DNA of 64,000 bases. Source: Lactimicrobium massiliense. Its GTDB lineage: Bacteria; Bacillota_I; Bacilli_A; Erysipelotrichales; Erysipelotrichaceae. Under the pieces are notes generated by a model. That model was not told the DNA's origin and searched no databases. It saw nothing but the letters and a program-made list of their open reading frames with translations. The DNA is taken from positions 1 to 64,000 of the forward strand of contig NZ_OUNG01000004.1 of NCBI RefSeq assembly GCF_900343155.1. Reading direction: 5' to 3'. Below, piece by piece: positions 24,363-32,651 of the stretch (positions are counted from its first letter, which is position 1; the number at the start of each line of letters is the position of its first letter). The translations under genes and the position numbers were made by a program.

Positions 24363-24386
24363 AAAAAAGCCGGCATCCGCCGGCTT
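24363..24386 (-). terminator. Terminator after the DUF1304 gene
   Basis: The reverse strand AAGCCGGC/GCCGGCTT stem is followed by T6. Confidence 0.85.
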
Positions 24387-24393
24387 ACCATCA

Positions 24394-24750
24394 TTAGAAC
24401 AGCGCTGATATCAATGTCAGGATGGCCAGACCGCCCTGCATCAGGATAATCTTTGGATTGCTGGTGATGCTGCCATAGGCTGCCACGCCAATGATATAGC
24501 ACATCAGACAGATCACGCCTTTCAGGCTGTCAAAGGCAAACACGGCCAGAAAGATCATCACCGCAATCAGTCCGTTATACACACCCTGATTCTTAAACAG
24601 GACATTCACATTCTTCTGACGCAGTTCTTCCTGCGTCATTCCAAATACACTGGACGTCTTTGCCGAGTCCGTTGCCAGAGTTTCCAGATAGAAAATATAC
24701 AGAAACTCCAGTGCCGTCAGTACTGCCAGAATCTTTGTCACAATATTCAT
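24394..24750 (-). CDS. DUF1304 membrane protein
   Basis: 118 residues with four hydrophobic spans. The family pattern is seen in LEFLYIFYLETLA, the cytoplasmic FGMTQEELRQKNVNVLFKNQGVYNG loop and the GVAAYGSIT..PKIILMQGG ending. Function of the family is unknown. A partial second copy lies at 23207-23324, with the HTH/membrane pair in between. Confidence 0.8.
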   Translation of the reverse strand: MNIVTKILAVLTALEFLYIFYLETLATDSAKTSSVFGMTQEELRQKNVNVLFKNQGVYNGLIAVMIFLAVFAFDSLKGVICLMCYIIGVAAYGSITSNPKIILMQGGLAILTLISALF

Positions 24751-24806
24751 ATCGATATTCCCCTCCTTTTGCCGTGCAAAACCATACCAAAAGGAAAGTG
24801 CGATGT

Positions 24807-25727
24807 CTATCCTTCTGCTTCCTGCACTGCTATCTGTGCCAGTACATCATTGATCTTTTCTGCTGTGCAAAGACCGCTGCTAAAGGCCGTTGCCCCACCG
24901 CAGGCAGTTCCCAGCGTCAACGCTGCACCATAATCATTCTGCTGCAGATATCCAGCCAGAAAGCCTGCCACCATACTGTCACCAGCACCAGTGGGATTCA
25001 ACACTTTGCCAGAAGCCGCCTTGCGTTCATGGGGCATGCCATTTTCATCCATCAGGAAGGCACCATCTTTGCCAAGCGACACCAGTACATTGACAGCACC
25101 CTTATCCTGCAGAGATGCTGCCCCTTCCAGCAGATCCTCACGTGAGGCAATCGAATGGCCAAGCAATGATTCCATTTCCGGCTTATTTGGCTTGATCAGA
25201 AAAGGTTTACAGGACAAAGCTGGCTCCAGCAGCTTCTTCTCTGCATCCACAATGACTTTCATGCCCTTCGGTGCAGCCTGCATCATCCTGGCATACACAT
25301 CATCATCAAGCCCTGGCGCAGCACTGCCGGATAACACCAGGATATCCTGCCTGTGCAAGGCAGAAATCTGCTTCAACAGCGCCTGCAGATCAGACTCTGT
25401 CACCAGCGGCCCTGGTCCATTGATCTCCGTATCATCATCGTCATGAATCTTGATATTGATGCGCGTGCTGCCTTCTGCCACATGGATCAAATTACAGTGG
25501 ACACCCGTTTTTGCCAGCATGTTTTCCAGCATATCGCCGGTATCTCCTGCCGCAAAGCCCAAGGCAGTACTCCTGATGCCAAGCTGCTGCAGAACCAGTG
25601 ACACATTGATGCCTTTACCGCCAGGAAACAACTGTGAGCTCTCTGCCCTGTTCAACTGTCCCTTTCTGAAATGTGCCACCTGCATGACATCATCCAATGC
25701 AGGATTCAATGTGACTGTATAGATCAT
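24807..25727 (-). CDS. fruK: 1-phosphofructokinase (PfkB family)
   Basis: 306 residues with the ribokinase-fold signatures FPGGKGINVSLVLQQLG (~36) and LNPTGAGDSMVAGFLAGY (~250, catalytic Asp). The N-terminus TVTLNPALD is characteristic of the FruK/LacC subgroup, which phosphorylates fructose-1-phosphate or tagatose-6-phosphate. No fructose PTS is adjacent, so substrate is inferred. It follows the lipid kinase gene with a 9-nt gap in a MATE-lipid kinase-fruK operon. Confidence 0.87.
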   Translation of the reverse strand: MIYTVTLNPALDDVMQVAHFRKGQLNRAESSQLFPGGKGINVSLVLQQLGIRSTALGFAAGDTGDMLENMLAKTGVHCNLIHVAEGSTRINIKIHDDDDTEINGPGPLVTESDLQALLKQISALHRQDILVLSGSAAPGLDDDVYARMMQAAPKGMKVIVDAEKKLLEPALSCKPFLIKPNKPEMESLLGHSIASREDLLEGAASLQDKGAVNVLVSLGKDGAFLMDENGMPHERKAASGKVLNPTGAGDSMVAGFLAGYLQQNDYGAALTLGTACGGATAFSSGLCTAEKINDVLAQIAVQEAEG

Positions 25728-25736
25728 ACTTGCCCC

Positions 25737-26708
25737 TTAAAGCAGAAACTGCAGCTTTTCATCCAATACACGCATCTGTACATCACGCGTCTTGCAATAA
25801 ACTTCCCCATCACAATGCACCCACAGAGGCACATCACTGTGCATGCGAATCACCTTTGCTCTTCTTTGTCCGACATGATCCGTATACTTTACCTGCGAAC
25901 CATTGTAGGCATGCAGGAAAACACGGATAAAGGAAAGCAGATGAAAGCCAAATGCCTCACACACATCCAGCATGCCGTCTTCAGCATCCGCATACGGGCA
26001 GAACTTGAATCCACCGCCTTCATAACAGTGATTATGTACAGACAGGAAGGTCGCCCGATCGACCATTTCCTGCTTTCCATCCAGTGTCAGTACAACAGGT
26101 GCGTTTTTCTGTTTCAGAATCAGCTTCAAGGCAATCAGCACATAAATCAAGGAGCCAAGATGAATCCTGTTCAGCTTTGCCTTGGCAGAAGACAGGAATA
26201 CCTGCTGGCAGATCGCAGCATCATAGCCAAAGCCGCTGGATACCAGAAATTTCTGCACAAACGGATCCGGACCGCCATCCGAAATCTGCTTTGTCTGATG
26301 GTCCATGAAACATGCCGGATGAAAAATCGCAGTCTCGCCGATGTCCATTCTTCTTCTGACTCTGCCTTCCAGCATGATCTGCACAAGCTTTGTCACATCT
26401 TTGTCCAGATCCATATCACGGACCATATCATTGCCAGATCCACATGGGATCAGACCGACACAGGTATGCACGAAATCCTGGATGCCATTGACCGCATCAT
26501 TCATGGAGCCATCCCCGCCAATCAGAATGATGCCGATATTCTCCTGCAGGTGGGCTGTCAGCTGGGCACAGATCGTGCGGATATCATGATCCAGCGACGA
26601 AAAATGCACTGTACACGTGACTCTGTCAAATAATGGTTTGATCTTCCGCCACAGCTTCAGTGTTCTGCCAGCCGCCGCAGCCGGATTAATAATCACATGA
26701 AATTCCAT
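25737..26708 (-). CDS. Diacylglycerol kinase-family lipid kinase
   Basis: 323 residues. Nucleotide-binding motifs are IINPAAAAG (6-14) and GGDGSMNDAVNGI (~64-76), with PCGSGNDMVRDM next, the DagK_cat layout of YegS/DgkB-like soluble kinases. These phosphorylate diacylglycerol or related lipids at the membrane face. It starts 3 nt after the MATE gene ends. Confidence 0.88.
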   Translation of the reverse strand: MEFHVIINPAAAAGRTLKLWRKIKPLFDRVTCTVHFSSLDHDIRTICAQLTAHLQENIGIILIGGDGSMNDAVNGIQDFVHTCVGLIPCGSGNDMVRDMDLDKDVTKLVQIMLEGRVRRRMDIGETAIFHPACFMDHQTKQISDGGPDPFVQKFLVSSGFGYDAAICQQVFLSSAKAKLNRIHLGSLIYVLIALKLILKQKNAPVVLTLDGKQEMVDRATFLSVHNHCYEGGGFKFCPYADAEDGMLDVCEAFGFHLLSFIRVFLHAYNGSQVKYTDHVGQRRAKVIRMHSDVPLWVHCDGEVYCKTRDVQMRVLDEKLQFLL

Positions 26709-26711
26709 ACA

Positions 26712-28064
26712 TCATGATTGTACACCCTGCACCCGCTTCTGCTGTTTTTCCAGCATCACAAAATACACCACGCAAAGCACATTCTGTACAAAGGAGGCCA
26801 TCGGTGTTGCCAGTCCGATCCTGAACAGCGATACCGGCCTGACCTTGCTCATCAGATAGGAAACCGGCAGACGGATCCCGATGCCGCCGATCAGATTTTC
26901 TGCCATGACAAACCGTGTTCTGCCGCAGCCATTGAAATAACCGGCCAGATTGAAGAAGATCGGCGTGAGCAGACAGTCAATGCCATATGCCTTCAGATAC
27001 TGCCATCCAGCCGCAATGACATCCGGTTCCCTGGCAAAGATGCCGCATAAAAGATCGCCATGGAAGAAAGACAGATACGCCATGATGGCACCAATGCCCC
27101 AGGATACTGCCAGCCCATACAGCAGTCCCTTTCTGGCCCTCTCCAGTTTGCCGGCGCCATAATTCTGCGCCGCAAAGGCAGCCATGGACTGACCGAACGC
27201 ACTTGGCACCAGCATGATAAAGCCGCATACCTTCTCAGCCACACCGACCCCGGCACTGGCGGTAACGCCAAACACATTGACAATGGCCACAATCACCAGG
27301 AAGGAAAGACCAACAAGAAAGTCAGACAGCGCAATCGGAAAGCCCAGTCCGGTCACTCGTTTGATGAGATCACCATTCCATCTCACCTGTTTCTTACTGA
27401 AGGGAAACGGCAGTTCCATGCGCCGGATCAGAAGATACGAAATCAACAGAGAGAATGCCTGGGACGCCACCGTAGCAGCCGCTGCACCGGCGGCGCCCAT
27501 ATGCAGCACGCACACACAGAACAGATCACCGAAGATATTGATTACGGCCGCAATAGCCACTGTTAACAGAGGCAGCTTTGAATTGCCCAGTCCCCGGAAC
27601 AAAGAACCAATCAGGTTATAGCCAGCGATAAAAACCATGCCAAAGGAACAGATCCGCATATAGTCACATGTCATGTCAAATGCCTCATCCGGTGCATTCA
27701 TGATATGGGCAATCGGTTTTGTGCCTGCCACCATAGCTGCACCAAGAATCAAGGCCAGAACGGTAAAAAACACAATGGATGTTCCCATTGTTCTGCCAGC
27801 ATCCTCATGATGGCCGGCCCCCATCTGCTGACCGATCAGTACGGTTGTTCCCATAGCCAGCGAGGCAACCACATTGGTCACTGTAAACATGATCTGTGAA
27901 CCTGTGGCAACTGCCGAAACATCTGCACTGGTCGCAAACTGGCCGACCACCAGCAGGTCCACTGCCCCATACAATGACTGCAGAAACAAGGCCAGCAGCA
28001 CCGGCAGCGCAAATTCCAGCAGCGGCAAAAAGATCTTTCCCTCAGTAAAATTTCCGTGATTCAT
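26712..28064 (-). CDS. MATE-family efflux transporter
   Basis: 450 residues, twelve membrane spans, with two MatE halves (SLYGAVDLLVVGQFA in the first; GFPIALSDFLVGLSFLVIVAIVN in the second). The start at 28064 has a GGGGAAG ribosome binding site. It is the first gene of the unit with the lipid kinase and FruK. Such carriers expel cationic compounds by Na+ or H+ antiport. Confidence 0.92.
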   Translation of the reverse strand: MNHGNFTEGKIFLPLLEFALPVLLALFLQSLYGAVDLLVVGQFATSADVSAVATGSQIMFTVTNVVASLAMGTTVLIGQQMGAGHHEDAGRTMGTSIVFFTVLALILGAAMVAGTKPIAHIMNAPDEAFDMTCDYMRICSFGMVFIAGYNLIGSLFRGLGNSKLPLLTVAIAAVINIFGDLFCVCVLHMGAAGAAAATVASQAFSLLISYLLIRRMELPFPFSKKQVRWNGDLIKRVTGLGFPIALSDFLVGLSFLVIVAIVNVFGVTASAGVGVAEKVCGFIMLVPSAFGQSMAAFAAQNYGAGKLERARKGLLYGLAVSWGIGAIMAYLSFFHGDLLCGIFAREPDVIAAGWQYLKAYGIDCLLTPIFFNLAGYFNGCGRTRFVMAENLIGGIGIRLPVSYLMSKVRPVSLFRIGLATPMASFVQNVLCVVYFVMLEKQQKRVQGVQS

Positions 28065-28081
28065 ACTTCTTCCCCTTTACA

Positions 28082-28105
28082 TAAAAATGGCCGGAACACC
28101 GGCCA
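28082..28105 (-). terminator. Terminator of gdhA
   Basis: Reverse strand TGGCCGG/CCGGCCA hairpin followed by TTTTTAT. Confidence 0.85.
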
Positions 28106-28119
28106 CTGCAGCTACACGC

Positions 28120-29466
28120 TTAGAACAGGCCCTGGGCCATCATCGCATCTGCAACCTTCTCAAAGCCCGCAATATTGGCACCGATCACAAGATCACCCTC
28201 ATGACCGTACTTCTTTGCGGCAGCCAGAGAAGAATCCACGATCGACCGCATGATTCCCTTCAGACGGGCATCAACTTCTTCACTTGTCCAGGACAGACGC
28301 TCACTGTTCTGACTCATCTCCAGAGCACTCACAGCAACACCGCCGGCATTGGCAGCCTTGGCAGGTCCAACCACAACACCATGTTCCTGCAGATATGCAA
28401 TTGCCTCATTGGAAGCCGGCATATTGGCACCCTCGAAGTAATACTTCGTGCCATTTGCCACAATCTCTTCTGCCTCTTTCATGCCAACCTCATTCTGCGT
28501 TGCACACGGAATGCAGATATCAGCCTTCACACTCCACGGCTTTTCACCTTCATGGAACGGCAGGCCGAACTTCTCAGCATACATGCGGATATTCGCATTG
28601 CGGCTGGCTCTCATCTCCAGCAGATAATTAATCTTCTCATCTGTGACCACACCATCCGGATCATACACATAGCCATTGTGTCCAGACAGTGTCACAACCT
28701 TGCCGCCAAGCTCTCTGACCTTTTCACAGACACCCCAGGCCACATTGCCATAGCCGGATACAGCCACCGTCTTGCCCTTGATGCTGTCACCAAGATGTTC
28801 CAGAACTCTTTCAGCATAGTACAGCACACCATAGCCGGTTGCTTCCGGACGGATCAAGGAGCCGCCATAAGACAGTCCCTTGCCTGTCAGAACGCCATTG
28901 TCATAGGCATCACGAATTCTTCTGTACTGTCCAAACAGATAGCCGATCTCACGGCCGCCGACACCAATATCACCAGCCGGCACATCTGTATGCAGGCCGA
29001 TATGCCTCTGCAGCTCGGTCATGAATGCCTGGCAGAAACGCATGATCTCACCATCACTGCGGCCATGCGGATCAAAGTCACTGCCGCCCTTGCCGCCGCC
29101 AATCGGCAGTGTTGTCAGAGAATTCTTGAACACCTGCTCAAAGCCAAGGAACTTCAGAATCGAAAGATTGACGCTCGGATGGAAACGCAGGCCTCCCTTG
29201 TACGGGCCAAGAGCACCATTGAACTGAATCCGGTAGCCACGGTTGACATGTACCTTGCCTTCATCATCTGTCCAGGTTACCCGGAACATAATCTGTCTCT
29301 CCGGTTCCACAAGCCTCTCCAGCAAAGCTGCCTTCTCATACTCCGGATGGGCATCCACCACCGGGGCAATACTGTGCAGAACCTCTGTTACTGTCTGCAG
29401 AAACTCCGGCTGATCCGGATTGCGCTTTGCGGTCTCTGCAATCACACGCTCGACATACTCACTCAT
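28120..29466 (-). CDS. gdhA: NADP-specific glutamate dehydrogenase
   Basis: 448 residues from the ATG at 29466 (AGGAGG, 8-nt spacing), the usual length of the hexameric NADP-dependent enzyme that makes glutamate from 2-oxoglutarate and ammonia. The motifs PIGGGKGGSDFDPHGRSD, the catalytic-lysine region PYKGGLRFHP and the Rossmann AVSGYGNVA are present. It forms a single-gene unit with its own terminator. Ammonia from serine deamination could be reassimilated through it. Confidence 0.96.
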   Translation of the reverse strand: MSEYVERVIAETAKRNPDQPEFLQTVTEVLHSIAPVVDAHPEYEKAALLERLVEPERQIMFRVTWTDDEGKVHVNRGYRIQFNGALGPYKGGLRFHPSVNLSILKFLGFEQVFKNSLTTLPIGGGKGGSDFDPHGRSDGEIMRFCQAFMTELQRHIGLHTDVPAGDIGVGGREIGYLFGQYRRIRDAYDNGVLTGKGLSYGGSLIRPEATGYGVLYYAERVLEHLGDSIKGKTVAVSGYGNVAWGVCEKVRELGGKVVTLSGHNGYVYDPDGVVTDEKINYLLEMRASRNANIRMYAEKFGLPFHEGEKPWSVKADICIPCATQNEVGMKEAEEIVANGTKYYFEGANMPASNEAIAYLQEHGVVVGPAKAANAGGVAVSALEMSQNSERLSWTSEEVDARLKGIMRSIVDSSLAAAKKYGHEGDLVIGANIAGFEKVADAMMAQGLF

Positions 29467-29529
29467 TGTGATTCCTCCTGTCATTTCCCTTATTGTACTA
29501 TTTCTTTCACGATCTGAATATGTTTACAT

Positions 29530-30831
29530 TCAGATGGAAAACTTTCCATTTCCATCACTGACAAAACTGTGCCCATAGAAGCACTTCATCGCCACAATCA
29601 GATATGCCGTATCCTTTGTGCCGGCTGTTTCATAGCAGGAATGCATTGCCAGCTGAGGCAGACCGATATCCACCGCATTCTGTGAGAAGTGCCGGTTGGA
29701 AAGATTGCCCAATGTGCTGCCGCCGCGCTTGTCAGAACGGTTGACAAACGACTGCACCGGCACGCCTGCTTCTTTGCAGATAACCTGGAAATATGCCGAA
29801 GACACAGCATCGCTTGTATACTGCTGGTTGGCATGGTACTTGATGACGATGCCGCCATTCATCTTCGGCTTGTTCACCGGATCCGCCATCTCACTGTGAG
29901 TCGGATGCACCGCATGGGCATTGTCGCCCGACACAAGGAATGCATTGGCTGCACAGGCCATCTGTTCATCTGCGCTCTTGCCGCTGGCAATGCCGATTCT
30001 CTCAATCACATCTGCCAGGAATGTACTGTCTGCCCCCTGCTTGGTCAATGAACCTGTCTCCTCATTATCAAAGATGCAGCACAATGGCAAAGAAGCACTG
30101 TCCTTAGCCTGCAGGAACCCATTCAGGATGCCAAACACACACTGCAGATCATCCAGATGCGGTGCACTGACAAACTCATCCGCAGCACCCCACACCGTTC
30201 CCGGTGTACGCACATACAGATACAGATCATGGCCAAGAATATCTTCGGCCTTCACACCTGCCTCTTTTGCAACCACATCCAGCAAAGAGCCGCAGCCCTC
30301 CTGTCCCAGCAGCGGACAGATTTCCGTCTGCACATTCCACGAATGGCCTTCATTGGCACTTCTGTCCATATGGATGGCTAGAGACGGAATCATCAGAAGA
30401 TCTTTGTCCACTTTGACAAGCTTTGTCACAAGTGAATCACCCTGTCTGACAACAATTCTGCCTGCCACAGACAGCGGCCGGTCAAGCCATGGATAGATCA
30501 GAGCACCGCCATACATCTCCACATTCAGCTTCACGTACCCGTTTTCCTTCATCTCCGGATTAACCTTGATCTTGAAAGAAGGCGAATCACAATGGGCAGC
30601 ACCCATCATGTATCCCTGATAGTCATGATGATAGCGGAAAGCAATCAGCGCCGACTGGTTGCGCACCACATAGTACCTGCAGCCATCTTCCAAAGACCAC
30701 GGCTCACTTTCTGCAAGTTCCTGAAAGCCTTCCCGATCCAGCTTTTCTTTCACTGCCGCAATCGCATGAAACGCGGTTACGCCTTTCGAAAGAAATGACA
30801 GCAGTTCCTGATTCACTTCATTTGTGTTCAT
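29530..30831 (-). CDS. M18-family metalloaminopeptidase
   Basis: 433 residues. Zinc ligands and catalytic residues are visible in AHCDSPSFKIK, FDNEETGS (Asp-Glu-Glu) and DNAHAVHPTHSEM and near the end HSCYETAGTKD. I use the ATG at 30831, since AGGAGG directly abuts the other ATG at 30837 and is 6 nt from this one. It trims N-terminal, often acidic, residues from peptides in the cytoplasm. It overlaps the upstream SseB-domain membrane gene by 14 nt and so belongs to the BlaI operon. Confidence 0.93.
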   Translation of the reverse strand: MNTNEVNQELLSFLSKGVTAFHAIAAVKEKLDREGFQELAESEPWSLEDGCRYYVVRNQSALIAFRYHHDYQGYMMGAAHCDSPSFKIKVNPEMKENGYVKLNVEMYGGALIYPWLDRPLSVAGRIVVRQGDSLVTKLVKVDKDLLMIPSLAIHMDRSANEGHSWNVQTEICPLLGQEGCGSLLDVVAKEAGVKAEDILGHDLYLYVRTPGTVWGAADEFVSAPHLDDLQCVFGILNGFLQAKDSASLPLCCIFDNEETGSLTKQGADSTFLADVIERIGIASGKSADEQMACAANAFLVSGDNAHAVHPTHSEMADPVNKPKMNGGIVIKYHANQQYTSDAVSSAYFQVICKEAGVPVQSFVNRSDKRGGSTLGNLSNRHFSQNAVDIGLPQLAMHSCYETAGTKDTAYLIVAMKCFYGHSFVSDGNGKFSI

Positions 30832-32029
30832 GTTCATCCTCCTGATTGACAAAACTAAGGCCGTGCTCACCCGGTGCACCAAACTCTTTGATGTAAGAAT
30901 CCTGTCTGGTAATGGCATCCACCAGCTCGCCAGTCAGGAATACATACACCGGTCCAAAGGGATTGATGACCATGCTCTGATGGCCTTTCCACATGATACT
31001 GACAGCATCCTGGAAGGTCACCCGCAGCGTCTTTGGCTGATTGCCAGCCAGATACAGCTGCTTCCAGCGGGTCAATGCATCCTCATCCGTAAAGATGGCA
31101 AAGGACTCTGCCCCGCCGCCATCTTTGCGGCTGACACCCATGAAGCCCAGACGTGTATTCTCCACAAACTGCATGCGGCCATTGACAAGCTGAGGCAGAT
31201 GATCCATCATCACCGGCACCACAAAGCTGGAATGCACAAGGGCATTGAGAAACAGACTCATGAACTGGTGATCCTTGATATAGCGCCCATACTCATAGCA
31301 CATCCCCCGCAGCAGCGGATTCTCCAGCTTTGCCAGCGGACGGTTTTCCGCCTGCAGAGAACTAAGCACACTGAACTGTTCCACCGCAATGGCCGCGTCC
31401 AGCTTCACTTCCACATGACAGTCTTTTGCCTGCTGCACAGAAGCACCATTCACTTTCAGGCCAATCACACGCACATGCACCGGTGAGCGCCCTGCCAGCA
31501 GCACATCCACTTCATCGCCTGCCTTCATCAAGCCATGTACCGTGCCCATCAGGGATGCTGTCTCATGCAGGCTGGACTGCTCGACCAGCATCGTATAGCG
31601 CCGCTTCTCCTTATTGTAATAGACCGTTTCCGGCACCTTCACAGGCTTCTTATGGCCATCTTCATCCATCACCGCATAAATGCCGCATGCCGCAATAATG
31701 CCCACAACCGGCCACTTCAGCTGACCCGCCGCATACAAATAACTGTTTCCAGCCAGAACCAGACTTCTGATATTGGCATACACAAACAATACGGCTGCCA
31801 TGACAATTGAGCGGAAATTGCGGCCATTGCGGTAAGCATCCACACTGCGCTGTCCCATCTCCACCTGGATCATGTCACTGCCTTCCTTCCAGACATACCA
31901 GCCGCATACAATGCACAGAACATATACAAACGACCAGAGACTTTCAATCCCTGCCATCACAAGCATCACAACGCCGGCAATCACCAGTATCACTGCCAGG
32001 CCTTCATATGCCGCCTTCTGATTTTTCAT
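30818..32029 (-). CDS. Membrane protein with C-terminal SseB-like domain
   Basis: 403 residues. The N-terminal ~130 residues carry four hydrophobic spans. From about 245 on the chain resembles the SseB N-terminal domain (FVVPVMMD, ESFAIFTDEDALTRWK, KTLRVTFQDAVSIMWKG, VINPFGPVYVFLTGELV). Between them is a small beta-rich segment (GDEVDVLLAGRSPVHVRVIGLKVNG). SseB proteins are of unclear function. The gene overlaps the BlaI-like repressor by 4 nt, where a BlaR1-type sensor would normally be found. Confidence 0.7.
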   Translation of the reverse strand: MKNQKAAYEGLAVILVIAGVVMLVMAGIESLWSFVYVLCIVCGWYVWKEGSDMIQVEMGQRSVDAYRNGRNFRSIVMAAVLFVYANIRSLVLAGNSYLYAAGQLKWPVVGIIAACGIYAVMDEDGHKKPVKVPETVYYNKEKRRYTMLVEQSSLHETASLMGTVHGLMKAGDEVDVLLAGRSPVHVRVIGLKVNGASVQQAKDCHVEVKLDAAIAVEQFSVLSSLQAENRPLAKLENPLLRGMCYEYGRYIKDHQFMSLFLNALVHSSFVVPVMMDHLPQLVNGRMQFVENTRLGFMGVSRKDGGGAESFAIFTDEDALTRWKQLYLAGNQPKTLRVTFQDAVSIMWKGHQSMVINPFGPVYVFLTGELVDAITRQDSYIKEFGAPGEHGLSFVNQEDEHEHK

Positions 32030-32391
32030 CGAATGCCTCCCTTCGTCTTCATGCGGATCAGATGAATCAGTCTGCCCGCCTGTTCCACATCAATGCCATC
32101 TGCCGTACAGCTGGCCACAAATGCATACAGCGAACCCTGCCAGTATTGATCCAGCAGGACTCTGGCATACTGCTGGTAATAGGCTGTCCGGTCAATTGCC
32201 ATATGCAGTGTGGCATGCTCATTGACCAGCACACCCTTGCGGCGCATCCTGGCAAGCAGCGTATACACCGTCGACTGCTTCCAGCCATAATTGGCTTCAC
32301 ACATCTTGACAAGCTTCATCGAGCCGATTCCCGGATTTGCCCATACCCACTCGGCAATCCGGGTCTCTGCCTCACTCATTTTTTCATCCAT
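32026..32391 (-). CDS. BlaI/MecI/CopY-type transcriptional repressor
   Basis: 121 residues from the ATG at 32391. The winged helix (MSEAETRIAEWVWANPGIGSMKLVKMCEANYGWKQSTVYTLLARMRRKGVLV) is typical of the family, followed by a dimerisation tail. Known members repress beta-lactamase, mecA or copper genes and are inactivated by a membrane protease or by metal. No BlaR1-like protease lies here, only the SseB-domain membrane protein and an M18 aminopeptidase in the same operon. Confidence 0.87.
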   Translation of the reverse strand: MDEKMSEAETRIAEWVWANPGIGSMKLVKMCEANYGWKQSTVYTLLARMRRKGVLVNEHATLHMAIDRTAYYQQYARVLLDQYWQGSLYAFVASCTADGIDVEQAGRLIHLIRMKTKGGIR

Positions 32392-32439
32392 ACAGCCTAG
32401 TCTACATGCGTAAATGCCAGCCGTCAAACCACAGGCACC

Positions 32440-32464
32440 AAAAAAGAACGGCTATTCACCGTTC
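32440..32464 (-). terminator. Terminator overlapping the end of the small 61-residue gene
   Basis: Reverse strand GAACGG/CCGTTC stem then T6. The stem spans the TAG stop at 32452, as in several other genes of this window. Confidence 0.75.
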
Positions 32465-32637
32465 CTTTTCAGTACATGATCCAGCTCTTCCAGATTGGTC
32501 ATATGGTTTGCGGTCTTTTCCACAAGCACTGCCAGAATTTCCTGCTGTTTGCGGGAACACTTCCGGAAATTGCGGATCAGTTTTTTCTCCGTACCTGTAT
32601 AGCCCGGATTCTGTGTATAGTATTTCTTCTTTTCCAT
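32452..32637 (-). CDS. Small hypothetical protein, 61 residues
   Basis: The frame starts MEKKKYYTQNPGYTGTEKKL and is basic in its first half and amphipathic in the second (ILAVLVEKTANHMTNLEELDHVL). It follows pflB by 14 nt and ends in a terminator stem, which argues that it is a real transcribed gene closing the pfl unit. The ribosome binding site is weak. No family recognised. Confidence 0.5.
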   Translation of the reverse strand: MEKKKYYTQNPGYTGTEKKLIRNFRKCSRKQQEILAVLVEKTANHMTNLEELDHVLKRNGE

Positions 32638-32651
32638 GCCATGTGATTGTA

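Noticed and set aside
28087-29517. A 476-residue rightward open frame opposite gdhA
   Set aside because: It is the mirror of a clear, complete gdhA gene, has a Cys/His-rich composition unlike any family, and lacks a ribosome binding site.
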